Source of the DNA: a virus
DNA: 35,408 nucleotides
IMG/VR virus record: IMGVR_UViG_3300025087_000218
Span: 1-35,408 of that record
Reading direction: 5' to 3' (one strand)
Below, piece by piece: positions 17,851-26,004 of this stretch. Position numbers and translations under genes: made by a program. The stretch's first letter is position 1. Each line of letters starts with the position of its first letter. The notes below the pieces were generated by a model that did no database searches, was not told where the DNA came from, and saw only the letters and a program-made list of their open reading frames with translations.

Positions 17851-18507
17851 TTACTTTACACATCTAATTGACATGCCCATACTTTTAGGATACATTGAAG
17901 TATTAGATGTAGCACTCCATGCAGTATAATTATAAGCATAGTTTTGATAAACACTAACTTGCTCATTACTCCAATACATTGCATATTTATTAGCATACAT
18001 CAATACACCAGTCCTATAATATAGGTATCCTGATGCACTTAATTTAAGTGGAGAAGCAAATGCATTATTAAGACTTGTCCATCCAGCATCTACATTAGTC
18101 CACTCATGCAAAGTTGGTATATGCCAACCAGCACCTAATTCAATAGTACATGGATCGTTACTTGGTAGCCAATTAGAATTAGTTGAAACAGAATAATTCC
18201 AAGTAGTTTCAGGAAGTCGTGAGCCAGCATAAGCATATCCTTGTTTTACTCCAAACTGCCAATACCAGCCAGAAGCAGATACATCATTAGGTGAAGTAGC
18301 TTCATGAGTAGAACCAAGATTACTAGTAATCCAACATTTATCAGGTTCACCAGGAATATTAGTAGTTACAGCATAAGTTGCTATAGTTGATATAGGAGCT
18401 ACACCATTTACTGTAAAGTGATTAACAATAATAGGAACACAATCTTGTGCAAATATAGTAGCAATAAAGATTGGTAGAATAAGTAATGATAAAATGATCT
18501 TTTTCAT
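17851..18507 (-). CDS. Secreted FISUMP-like domain protein, 218 aa
   Basis: The protein has 218 residues and a signal peptide, MKKIILSLLILPIFIATIFA, followed by Gln-Asp-Cys. The mature part resembles the Fibrobacter succinogenes major paralogous (FISUMP) domain seen in many secreted Bacteroidota proteins: CWITSNLGS near residue 58, GWHIPTLHEW near 128, YWSNEQ near 172, and the typical ending SMGMSIRCVK. It is Tyr/Asn/Ser/Trp-rich near the C-terminus and contains several Cys. It is essentially a single domain after the signal peptide. The domain type also occurs in the neighbouring 1679-residue fibre-like protein. The role is unknown: adhesin tip, decoy or secreted surface protein are all possible. 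Family membership is moderately certain. Confidence 0.68.
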   Translation of the reverse strand: MKKIILSLLILPIFIATIFAQDCVPIIVNHFTVNGVAPISTIATYAVTTNIPGEPDKCWITSNLGSTHEATSPNDVSASGWYWQFGVKQGYAYAGSRLPETTWNYSVSTNSNWLPSNDPCTIELGAGWHIPTLHEWTNVDAGWTSLNNAFASPLKLSASGYLYYRTGVLMYANKYAMYWSNEQVSVYQNYAYNYTAWSATSNTSMYPKSMGMSIRCVK

Positions 18508-18543
18508 AATAGTGAGTTTTAAAATGTTAATTAATATAATAAT

Positions 18544-21500
18544 TTATTCTATATAAATAGTAGCTGCAATATAACAAGATGTTGCTGTACTAGACATAGT
18601 AGGCATTGTTATTTTCAATTCAAGAATATCTCCTTGAGCAACAGCTACAGATAATGCAGTATTAGAAAACAATTGAGTATTACTATTTGCAACAGACATA
18701 ATTTCTGTAGCTGAATTATTGACATTTACACTCATTATAAAGTTTCCACTTGTATATACTCCACCTGCAATCTTTACAAAATATATATAAGCAGCACGAA
18801 CAGTTCCTCCTTTAGGAATATAACATCTATATTGATTTTGTGTAGTAGTTAATGCTACTGTAGCACTTCCACAATAATATGTAGTTGCACTTAATAAATT
18901 AGTAGCAGTAGGAGCCATTTGTAAACTATATCCTATTGGCATAATATTACCTGCTTTTCGATAATCTCCAGTAGCATTAATATCACCAGTTACATCAAGT
19001 TTATATGATGGAGTATTATCATTTAATCCAACATCACCATCCACATCAATATAGAGAGAGTTGGCCGAACTGTTATTTTCAATTACTACCACATCTAAAG
19101 AGTTTTCATGATCTCTTATTTTAAACTCGCCAGTAGAAGTAGCTTTAAATCTCCAATCAGTACCAGACCCATTATCCTTCATCTTAAATGTAGCCCCTCC
19201 AATTCCACCATCATTTATAAGAGCAATTTCAGGAGATGATATATTCTTATCAATAAGAAAAGATGTTCCATTCCATGTTACAGAAGTATCACCTTCAATA
19301 GAATTACCATCTGTAAATATTGCTAATTGATTATTAATAGGAGTTCCTGTAGTATCAACCAATTCTCTAATATCATTATAAGTTGCTATTCCTATTCCTG
19401 CAGCAGCAGTTGTGTCTAACCATTCTAATGCAGAACCCGGAAGTGTTTCTAAATACCTACCATCTAAATCAGTAGTATTTCCACCACTAATAGTTAGTTC
19501 TCCAGTAGAGGTATTAAAAGATGTTGTTTGTGCATCAGTGTTATCTAAATATCCACTTAGATCAACTGATGTTCCATCACCTGTTAAACTAAGAGTATTA
19601 ACAGATAAACTTAAATCTTGTGCATCAGTATTATCAAGATAGTAAGCACCATGTTGACCATCAAGTTTATCAGCATCTAATGCCCAATTAGCCGTATCGG
19701 CATTTACATTAACACTTCCCCCGAGAATACTATCTAAAGGGACAAGTTTTAATACATACTCCCAAGCGGATAACCCCCCAGAAGGATAGCTTGCTCCAAA
19801 TCCAATTCCTATGCTATCCTTATCAAACATAGCTACATATCCTGAAGGAATACTATCAAATAGATGTTCCATATGTCCTTCTACACCAATGGGACTAGGT
19901 GCTAATACTAAATTTTGTGTTAACATAAATATTGAATCTCCTACAGAGCCATAATTAAAACTAGATGTTTTAATATAAGTTCTAACTTCATTTTCTTCTA
20001 CCGCATCTCTATATGTACCCACAAGAGCATACCAAGCCCAAATATCCTCAATGGTTAATATTCCATCACCAGTAAAATCATAATATGGAATACTATCATA
20101 TGGCATATCATATCTGTACATATTATTAATTCGTTGAAAAAAGTCTGCATTGTTAATTATAGAATCCATATTGAGATCGAGAGTAGAACCAATGGATTGA
20201 TAGAAGGACATAGTATCACCAGTATATTTCCATCCTCCGGGGTCAGCCCCAGGACTCATTACAATATTCATATAAATACTATCAAGCTCATTGGTTGTAT
20301 CGGCATCTACTTCGGCAGTCAACCAATTAGGAGTATAAGGAATTAACTGATTAGTTTCATTAACCATAGGAATATCTCCTTGATCAGCACCTGCCCAAAT
20401 TACATCAGTGAGATCATTAAATGCCATATCAGGAACAGAATCTACAACAATACTTCCAATCCAAGGTCTTATTTGGGCAGTATCTAAATCCCATTCTACA
20501 TCTGAAGTTTGATTATAATATGCACCTATAATTCCATAATCACCCGTAAGATGAGCAGTCGTATCACCCTCATTTCCAATAACAGCATCAACCTCTACAA
20601 CAGTAAAATTAATAGTATCATTATCAGGCTCTATAGTTAAATTAGAACTTTGACTTTCTAATGTAACTCTTGGAGAAGTGCTTGTGTTAGAAGTTATTTG
20701 AGCACCTGTTGTACCATAATCTGTAACATCAAGTAAGCCTTCATTAGTAATACTTCCATCAACCTCAACAGTAAGATAATTAGCATCAACATAATAAACA
20801 GTACTATCTTCATTATTCCATAACATATAATAACCACTACCTGTTGTTATATCAGAAAAACGAGGATAATTAAGAGGAGTAACTGAAAAACCTTTTTGTT
20901 CACTTGAACCAGACATCCCATCGTTATAATAATATCCGATCCATGCTATTTGATCACTATATGCAGTTGCTTTTGGTGCTAAATCTACATTACCCCAAAT
21001 ATTAATTAAATTCTTATCCCACGTTACATCAGTGAAAGAAATTCCATTATCAGTTTGAACTCCATCATAATTTATAAAATAAGAACCAGTGATTAAATTC
21101 TGAGTCATAATATGATTACCAAGATTATCAGCAACAGTAGTTCCTGGAGGTGTAGCCCATGTGCCATCAGCTCTCATGAAATTAGCAGAACCTCCACCAG
21201 ATTGAGGAACAAGTCCTCTATTTGTAGAAGTGAATAGATTAATAGTATCTGCAGTACCTCCACTGATAGACATAATACCAGTAGATTTAGCATAAGATAA
21301 AGACTGAGAATCTGTATTAACAGGAAGGGTTGTTTTACCAATAGTATCATTACTCACAACCAATACTTCAGTATATAGTGGTTTAGAAGGAACTATTAAA
21401 AATATATTAGTATTATCGTCTACTATATTTGTAGTGTATAATTTATTCCATTTTGTAGGCTTTGATCCAAGACTCATACTAATTTCATCAGGTCTTAAAT

Positions 21501-23583
21501 AACCATTATTACATATTAAAGCATTTAATCCACCTATCTCCCAATAAAATCCAGTAGCCTTATTATATAATATATTATTCAAAGATGAAACTGTATCAAT
21601 ATGAATATTATCACCTACCCTTCCTACAAGCAAAGCATATTGAGTATGATCATCATTAAGTAGGCTATCTAACTCTCCATGATCTATTATACTTCCACCC
21701 AAAAATAATCCAGTATCACCAACACTAAAGCGTTTAGTTATTGGATTATAGTAAGTAATATATTCTGATTTTCCACTTGTAGGAGATTGAATCATAATAT
21801 CTGTAATATCTAATACTCCATCCATTCTTAGTTCATTATCATAAGTAGGACTCGATTCTATATAAGTAAAAGAAGAATCTTCATTATTATTATAAGAACA
21901 TCTAGCTTCTGTTGTTAAAGCTGCCCAAGTTGCATTGTCTGTTACTTCGGTAATAGTAGATCCATCACGATATAAAGTTTCACAAAGATTATCAGCTAAC
22001 CATTCTTGAGTATCTATGCATATGGTTCTATATCTTTTACCATCATTACCTACATATAATCCTTCTTCACCATTAGATAGAATAGTAGATGTTTTAATTA
22101 ATCTAAGAGGAATTCCTATAGCATAATTAAAATTATAAAAACTACTCCACGCATCACTATTATAATCCATATAATATCCAGTCCATGTTGTAGCATTATA
22201 TAAGTATCCTAAATAACCTCTTTCCATAATACTTCCAAAAGTACCATCTGTATTAATTCTTCTTCCTCCTCCACGCAAATTAAATCCTAATTCATTAGTA
22301 GCTCCTGTATTAGGTGTAGTCCAATGAGTAATACCAGTTTCTTTTAATTTACCTGCTGTTACCCCAACATAAGCATAAAAAATATCCCATTTGGTTTTAT
22401 CAGGAACTACCCAACTATCAGAACTTGTAATCTTTCTTGTATCTGTAATGGCATACCAATTATATAAATATCCATAATTTACAATTGTTGTATCATTATT
22501 AGTATAGAAATAAGGATATCCGGGATCAGTTTGTTTCTTTTGTGAATAAGGCATTACCTTAATTATAGTATCAGCATTATCTAAATCCCAAGTAGAATCT
22601 TGAACAGATATAGATTGATTAATAGTACTAAAGTTTAATGAAGAAAGTTCACCAGTAACATCATTCCAACCAACAACTTTAGTAGGAATGCTTGTAATAT
22701 TAGTATTTATTCCAGGAATATAAACTTCCCCAACACTATCGACTTTAAAAGCATATGTTCCATCATGTTTAAGATAAGCTAAACTATCTTTGCTAAATAT
22801 ATATGTTTGATACCATATAACAGTATCCCCATTATATAAAGAAAAAGGATAATCCCCATAATTACTTAAACTTTGATTTAATGTTGAATATCCATCAAAT
22901 GTATTAGTAATTTGAAATTGTAAATTTGGTACATATGACAATCCTCTTGAATTAGCATCTTGAATATAAACTTCATCCAATGCTGTTGATCCAATAACAT
23001 CCAAACTTCCATTAGGATTAGAAGTACCAATACCAACAGAAAATAGAGAATCACTTAACCATACTTTTTGTAAAGGATAATCTATAGACCATATACTATC
23101 TCCTCCAATTAATCCTCCATCAACGTCTAATGTACCACAAATTCGTATAATATTATTAGCAAAATCAAAATATAGAAGAGGACAAATAGTATCACTATTA
23201 TCAATCCCTCCTATATTATCCAAATCTGCAAAAATACTATCTCCTCCAGTCTCATTTCCAATCCATACAGTACCATCAGCATGTTCAATATTTCTACCTG
23301 CATAAGTACCAAGTATTACATTTCTAGAACCAGTCTTAACCTTTTTAAATGCTCCCCAACCACCCACAAAATTACTATCAGCTACAGGACTTGTAAAATT
23401 ACCTGAATTACTAATATAAACATTCTTAGTTCCATAAGCATTAATAAGATTCCATTGTCCTGCTTTAACTTGTCCTTTAGTAGAATTTGTAAGAGGTAAT
23501 ATAACATTGTCCCCTGTCAAATTTTGACTGTATATAAAATAAGGTATAATAAATAGTAACAATGTAAAAAATAGCTTATTCAT
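18544..23583 (-). CDS. Giant fibre-like adhesin with signal peptide, FISUMP-like and dockerin-like regions
   Basis: The 1679-residue protein starts with a signal peptide, MNKLFFTLLLFIIPYFIYS, and Gln as the likely first mature residue. Visible parts in order: a fibre motif with NVILGTYAGRNI (near 88-99); a FISUMP-like region with its two halves in swapped order (about 368-575); DDHTQYALLVGRVG (near 647-660) and GLVPQSGGGSANFMRADGTW, both common in phage tail fibres; a dockerin-like pair of EF-hand loops (about 1130-1190); two copies of YLDNTDAQ near 1320-1345; a motif of the type PSYKLDVTGDINATG; and a C-terminal beta-rich domain ending in IAATIYIE. Such modular proteins serve as receptor-binding fibres, but a Sec signal on a virion fibre is unexpected. 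The role as tail fibre is inferred from motifs and from its place in the virion operon. An alternative is a secreted host-surface adhesin encoded by the phage. Confidence 0.75.
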   Translation of the reverse strand: MNKLFFTLLLFIIPYFIYSQNLTGDNVILPLTNSTKGQVKAGQWNLINAYGTKNVYISNSGNFTSPVADSNFVGGWGAFKKVKTGSRNVILGTYAGRNIEHADGTVWIGNETGGDSIFADLDNIGGIDNSDTICPLLYFDFANNIIRICGTLDVDGGLIGGDSIWSIDYPLQKVWLSDSLFSVGIGTSNPNGSLDVIGSTALDEVYIQDANSRGLSYVPNLQFQITNTFDGYSTLNQSLSNYGDYPFSLYNGDTVIWYQTYIFSKDSLAYLKHDGTYAFKVDSVGEVYIPGINTNITSIPTKVVGWNDVTGELSSLNFSTINQSISVQDSTWDLDNADTIIKVMPYSQKKQTDPGYPYFYTNNDTTIVNYGYLYNWYAITDTRKITSSDSWVVPDKTKWDIFYAYVGVTAGKLKETGITHWTTPNTGATNELGFNLRGGGRRINTDGTFGSIMERGYLGYLYNATTWTGYYMDYNSDAWSSFYNFNYAIGIPLRLIKTSTILSNGEEGLYVGNDGKRYRTICIDTQEWLADNLCETLYRDGSTITEVTDNATWAALTTEARCSYNNNEDSSFTYIESSPTYDNELRMDGVLDITDIMIQSPTSGKSEYITYYNPITKRFSVGDTGLFLGGSIIDHGELDSLLNDDHTQYALLVGRVGDNIHIDTVSSLNNILYNKATGFYWEIGGLNALICNNGYLRPDEISMSLGSKPTKWNKLYTTNIVDDNTNIFLIVPSKPLYTEVLVVSNDTIGKTTLPVNTDSQSLSYAKSTGIMSISGGTADTINLFTSTNRGLVPQSGGGSANFMRADGTWATPPGTTVADNLGNHIMTQNLITGSYFINYDGVQTDNGISFTDVTWDKNLINIWGNVDLAPKATAYSDQIAWIGYYYNDGMSGSSEQKGFSVTPLNYPRFSDITTGSGYYMLWNNEDSTVYYVDANYLTVEVDGSITNEGLLDVTDYGTTGAQITSNTSTSPRVTLESQSSNLTIEPDNDTINFTVVEVDAVIGNEGDTTAHLTGDYGIIGAYYNQTSDVEWDLDTAQIRPWIGSIVVDSVPDMAFNDLTDVIWAGADQGDIPMVNETNQLIPYTPNWLTAEVDADTTNELDSIYMNIVMSPGADPGGWKYTGDTMSFYQSIGSTLDLNMDSIINNADFFQRINNMYRYDMPYDSIPYYDFTGDGILTIEDIWAWYALVGTYRDAVEENEVRTYIKTSSFNYGSVGDSIFMLTQNLVLAPSPIGVEGHMEHLFDSIPSGYVAMFDKDSIGIGFGASYPSGGLSAWEYVLKLVPLDSILGGSVNVNADTANWALDADKLDGQHGAYYLDNTDAQDLSLSVNTLSLTGDGTSVDLSGYLDNTDAQTTSFNTSTGELTISGGNTTDLDGRYLETLPGSALEWLDTTAAAGIGIATYNDIRELVDTTGTPINNQLAIFTDGNSIEGDTSVTWNGTSFLIDKNISSPEIALINDGGIGGATFKMKDNGSGTDWRFKATSTGEFKIRDHENSLDVVVIENNSSANSLYIDVDGDVGLNDNTPSYKLDVTGDINATGDYRKAGNIMPIGYSLQMAPTATNLLSATTYYCGSATVALTTTQNQYRCYIPKGGTVRAAYIYFVKIAGGVYTSGNFIMSVNVNNSATEIMSVANSNTQLFSNTALSVAVAQGDILELKITMPTMSSTATSCYIAATIYIE
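20014..20196 (-). other. Dockerin-like EF-hand pair in fibre-like protein
   Basis: Two Ca2+-binding-loop-like segments, LDLNMDSIINNADFF and DFTGDGILTIEDI, lie about 30 residues apart at roughly residues 1134-1180. Spacing and residues match type I dockerin repeats (DxNxDxxINxxD). Confidence 0.6.
21859..22482 (-). other. FISUMP-like region with halves in swapped order
   Basis: The part that normally ends a FISUMP domain (GYLYNWYA near residue 370, GKLKETGITHW, GFNLRGGGRR near 435) comes first. The part that normally begins it (DGKRYRTICIDTQEWLADNL near 513, then RDGSTITEV and ARCSYNNNED) follows. It is either a circular permutation or two partial domains. Confidence 0.6.
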
Positions 23584-23601
23584 TATAGTAGTATTTACAG
23601 A

Positions 23602-23922
23602 TTAATAGGTAATTTCAAATATATCATATAACTTATAAAGATTTATTCCATTACATTGTAAATTATATTCAATAGTATTCATACTAAATGTAGCTTCTAC
23701 TTCTTCAAGAGTTTCTCCCATTATTATTCTTTTCTTAATGCCCATTACAAGTATAAAAGCTAACCAATATTGTTCTAATTTAGTATAGTTATTAGATGAT
23801 CCTTGAGTACCTTCTTCATTAAATTGTCTAATAACACTAACTAAATACTTATTCCAATATTCTACAAATAAAGATTTAGTATAACTATGATTACTAAAAG
23901 AAGGAATATTTGAATGTATCAT
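23602..23922 (-). CDS. Hypothetical protein, 106 aa
   Basis: This 106-residue soluble protein has one moderately hydrophobic helix (YWLAFILVMGIKKRIIMG, about residues 52-69), not long enough to call a membrane span with confidence. No motif is recognised. It starts 3 bases after the stop of the 256-residue gene, which places it at the end of the head-completion/neck group just before the fibre cassette. A small virion or assembly protein is possible, with the alternative of an accessory protein for the fibre that follows. Confidence 0.55.
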   Translation of the reverse strand: MIHSNIPSFSNHSYTKSLFVEYWNKYLVSVIRQFNEEGTQGSSNNYTKLEQYWLAFILVMGIKKRIIMGETLEEVEATFSMNTIEYNLQCNGINLYKLYDIFEITY

Positions 23923-23925
23923 AAT

Positions 23926-24696
23926 TTAAACATTAGTATCAATACAATCATTCACATATTTATTAAATCTATATAAAGATTCTACTGTCTGCAATAACCA
24001 CTGATAGAATGTATCAGTATATAAACTCAATTCAGTAGCAGTAGTACCTCCATAATTAACAGGAGTAGCAGTTTTAATACATTTATAATAAGCATCTAAT
24101 ATAAGAGCAGTATTACTAGTTACAATATGACCACTCATATCCATTAGAATATCATCTCCTAAAGCATCTTGCCAATTATATGTACCAGAGCCAATAGATC
24201 TACATTGATAGATTTGATCTTTGTATAACATACCAGCAGATATATCACTATAATCTAGAAATACATTTGCATTAGTTTCAAAGAAGAATCCAATAGTAAG
24301 CATAGAAACTACATTAAAATCATAATATGTTCTATGATCAGGATCAAGTAAATGATCACCTAAAGGATTAGGAACAATAAGATTAGGAATAGTATCTATA
24401 AAATAATCATCAACTTCATTCATTATATATACATAATGAATATAACTTCCATCTCCTTCTGTTATAGATAATTTATAAACTCCATCTTCATTAAATGTAA
24501 TCTCAAATTCATCTGCAGGAGCTCCTGTTAAAGTATATATATTTAAAACAGGAGTAACTGAAGGACTAACTGATATATCAGCAGCTTCTTCAACATATGA
24601 ATCATGTACAATTTTAACAGGAGTTACTACAACATCATTAGCACTAAGAGTAATCTTTAGTACATCTCTTTCGATCATTTCTATTAGATATGCCAT
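23926..24696 (-). CDS. Neck-region structural protein with N-terminal beta domain, 256 aa
   Basis: The protein has 256 residues. The first 95 or so are beta-rich and look like an Ig-like or similar sandwich (VVVTPVKIVHDSYV, then EFEITFNEDGVYKLSI and YIHYVYIMNE). The rest is mixed, with a helical C-terminus (FYQWLLQTVESLYRFNKYVN, about 231-250). The ATG shares one base with the TAA of the upstream gene (TAATG), which suggests translational coupling to the 416-residue neck candidate. I do not recognise a specific family. By position it should be a neck, head-tail joining or collar component of the virion. Confidence 0.6.
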   Translation of the reverse strand: MAYLIEMIERDVLKITLSANDVVVTPVKIVHDSYVEEAADISVSPSVTPVLNIYTLTGAPADEFEITFNEDGVYKLSITEGDGSYIHYVYIMNEVDDYFIDTIPNLIVPNPLGDHLLDPDHRTYYDFNVVSMLTIGFFFETNANVFLDYSDISAGMLYKDQIYQCRSIGSGTYNWQDALGDDILMDMSGHIVTSNTALILDAYYKCIKTATPVNYGGTTATELSLYTDTFYQWLLQTVESLYRFNKYVNDCIDTNV

Positions 24697-25946
24697 TATT
24701 TCTCTATTTGCTGATTAGTAGCTTCAAAATCTTTCTTAGAACCATATACAGGATTTTGTGTATCACCTGCTATTTTCATTACAGTCCAATCTACAATTTT
24801 ACCATGAACTGATTTAGGAAGATCACAATCAATACCATTAGTTAAATCAACAGTAGCAGGAGTCTTAACATATTGAAGTTTAAGACCATATATATAGAAT
24901 TTCTTATCATGAAATACTCTAAGTTTATTATTAATCCTAGAGGATACAGGACTAGAAATTACAGTTCCATAGCTATGTTTAAGAAAAGTTCCCTTATCTT
25001 GATATTTAATAAGACGATTAGGAGAAGACTTAACTTTATACAATCTAGTACCACCTGCCCATGTAGGAGTTCCAGTAAGAATACTTTTAAATATAGTACC
25101 TACATCATTACCATTACCTAATCCAGTATAATTCTTGAGATTAGTAGTACCAGCAGTATATATTAAATAATATTCATCAAGAGTTAATTCTCCAGATGTA
25201 ATAGGAAGTCCACAAATAACTTGAGATTCAGATGATAAGAATTCAAATAAACCAATATCATCTATACATCTTAAAACAGTATCACTTACTCCAGTCCAAG
25301 CAGGAGTTTTAATAAGAGGTTTAAGTCTAATTTCATCTGTAGCAGCAGTATAATCAATAGTTGCAGTATTAGTAATAACAAACTCTTCACCTGGTTCATT
25401 ACTTAATGCTCCATAAGGAGTAAAATCACCAGCACCAGGATTATGAATAATTCTATACTTCTCTCCTCTTACAACATCAAGGGTTACTAAATCCAATTGT
25501 ATCTCAGTAATATTAGCTAGAAATTCATCTCCATCAACTTGGCTTCCATCATCTTCATATCCAAATACTACTAAAGGAGTATCTCCAGCTGTACTTACAA
25601 TATAGGTAGCTCCATCGACTAACATTCCAGCAATGACATCTACTTCACCAACAGCATTCTCTCTAGGCAGAAATCCTTCAATATATCCTTCAGACCATCT
25701 ATTAGTAAATCCCATTTGAATATCTCTAATAAAGGGACTAACCATTTCTTCATACTTTCTAATATCAGCATAAGATACGATATTACGGATAGTATTTTCC
25801 TCTTTAGTAGCAAATGCTCTTACAAAATCTTCAATAGTCCTATTTAAATAATAGTCCTTTTCTTCATCTTGTAAAGTATTAAATAAATGAGAATTAAGTT
25901 CTTGTAAACCTAATTCTATACCAATATGCATTTCTCTTATAGTCAT
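24696..25946 (-). CDS. Neck ring/connector protein candidate, 416 aa
   Basis: The 416-residue protein begins MTIREMHIGIELGLQELNSH, followed by EKDYYLNRTIEDFVRAF (about residues 28-44). This N-terminal pattern, a short helix pair with a YYLNxxxxDFV motif, resembles a family of structural proteins found downstream of the capsid gene in crAss-like phages, assigned to the ring/neck region. The middle (about 100-330) is beta-rich with repeated Gly/Thr/Asp loops. The C-terminus returns to helix. Its gene starts 16 bases after a strong hairpin and shares a base with the next start codon. The exact ring is not assigned because I cannot align it. Confidence 0.62.
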   Translation of the reverse strand: MTIREMHIGIELGLQELNSHLFNTLQDEEKDYYLNRTIEDFVRAFATKEENTIRNIVSYADIRKYEEMVSPFIRDIQMGFTNRWSEGYIEGFLPRENAVGEVDVIAGMLVDGATYIVSTAGDTPLVVFGYEDDGSQVDGDEFLANITEIQLDLVTLDVVRGEKYRIIHNPGAGDFTPYGALSNEPGEEFVITNTATIDYTAATDEIRLKPLIKTPAWTGVSDTVLRCIDDIGLFEFLSSESQVICGLPITSGELTLDEYYLIYTAGTTNLKNYTGLGNGNDVGTIFKSILTGTPTWAGGTRLYKVKSSPNRLIKYQDKGTFLKHSYGTVISSPVSSRINNKLRVFHDKKFYIYGLKLQYVKTPATVDLTNGIDCDLPKSVHGKIVDWTVMKIAGDTQNPVYGSKKDFEATNQQIEK

Positions 25947-25962
25947 ATCTTATTTATATTAA

Positions 25963-25988
25963 GAGGGAAGGTCATAACTCCTTCCCTC
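25963..25988 (-). terminator. GC-rich intergenic hairpin, possible attenuator
   Basis: A perfect 9-bp inverted repeat, GAGGGAAGG (25963-25971) and CCTTCCCTC (25980-25988), flanks an 8-base loop in the 58-base gap between the 313- and 416-residue genes. In the direction of transcription it is followed by TTAATATAAATAAG, which is A/T-rich but lacks a run of T, so it may be a partial terminator, an RNA-processing site or a stabiliser of the capsid transcript. Confidence 0.6.
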
Positions 25989-26004
25989 ATTCTAGTTAAT
26001 CTAA

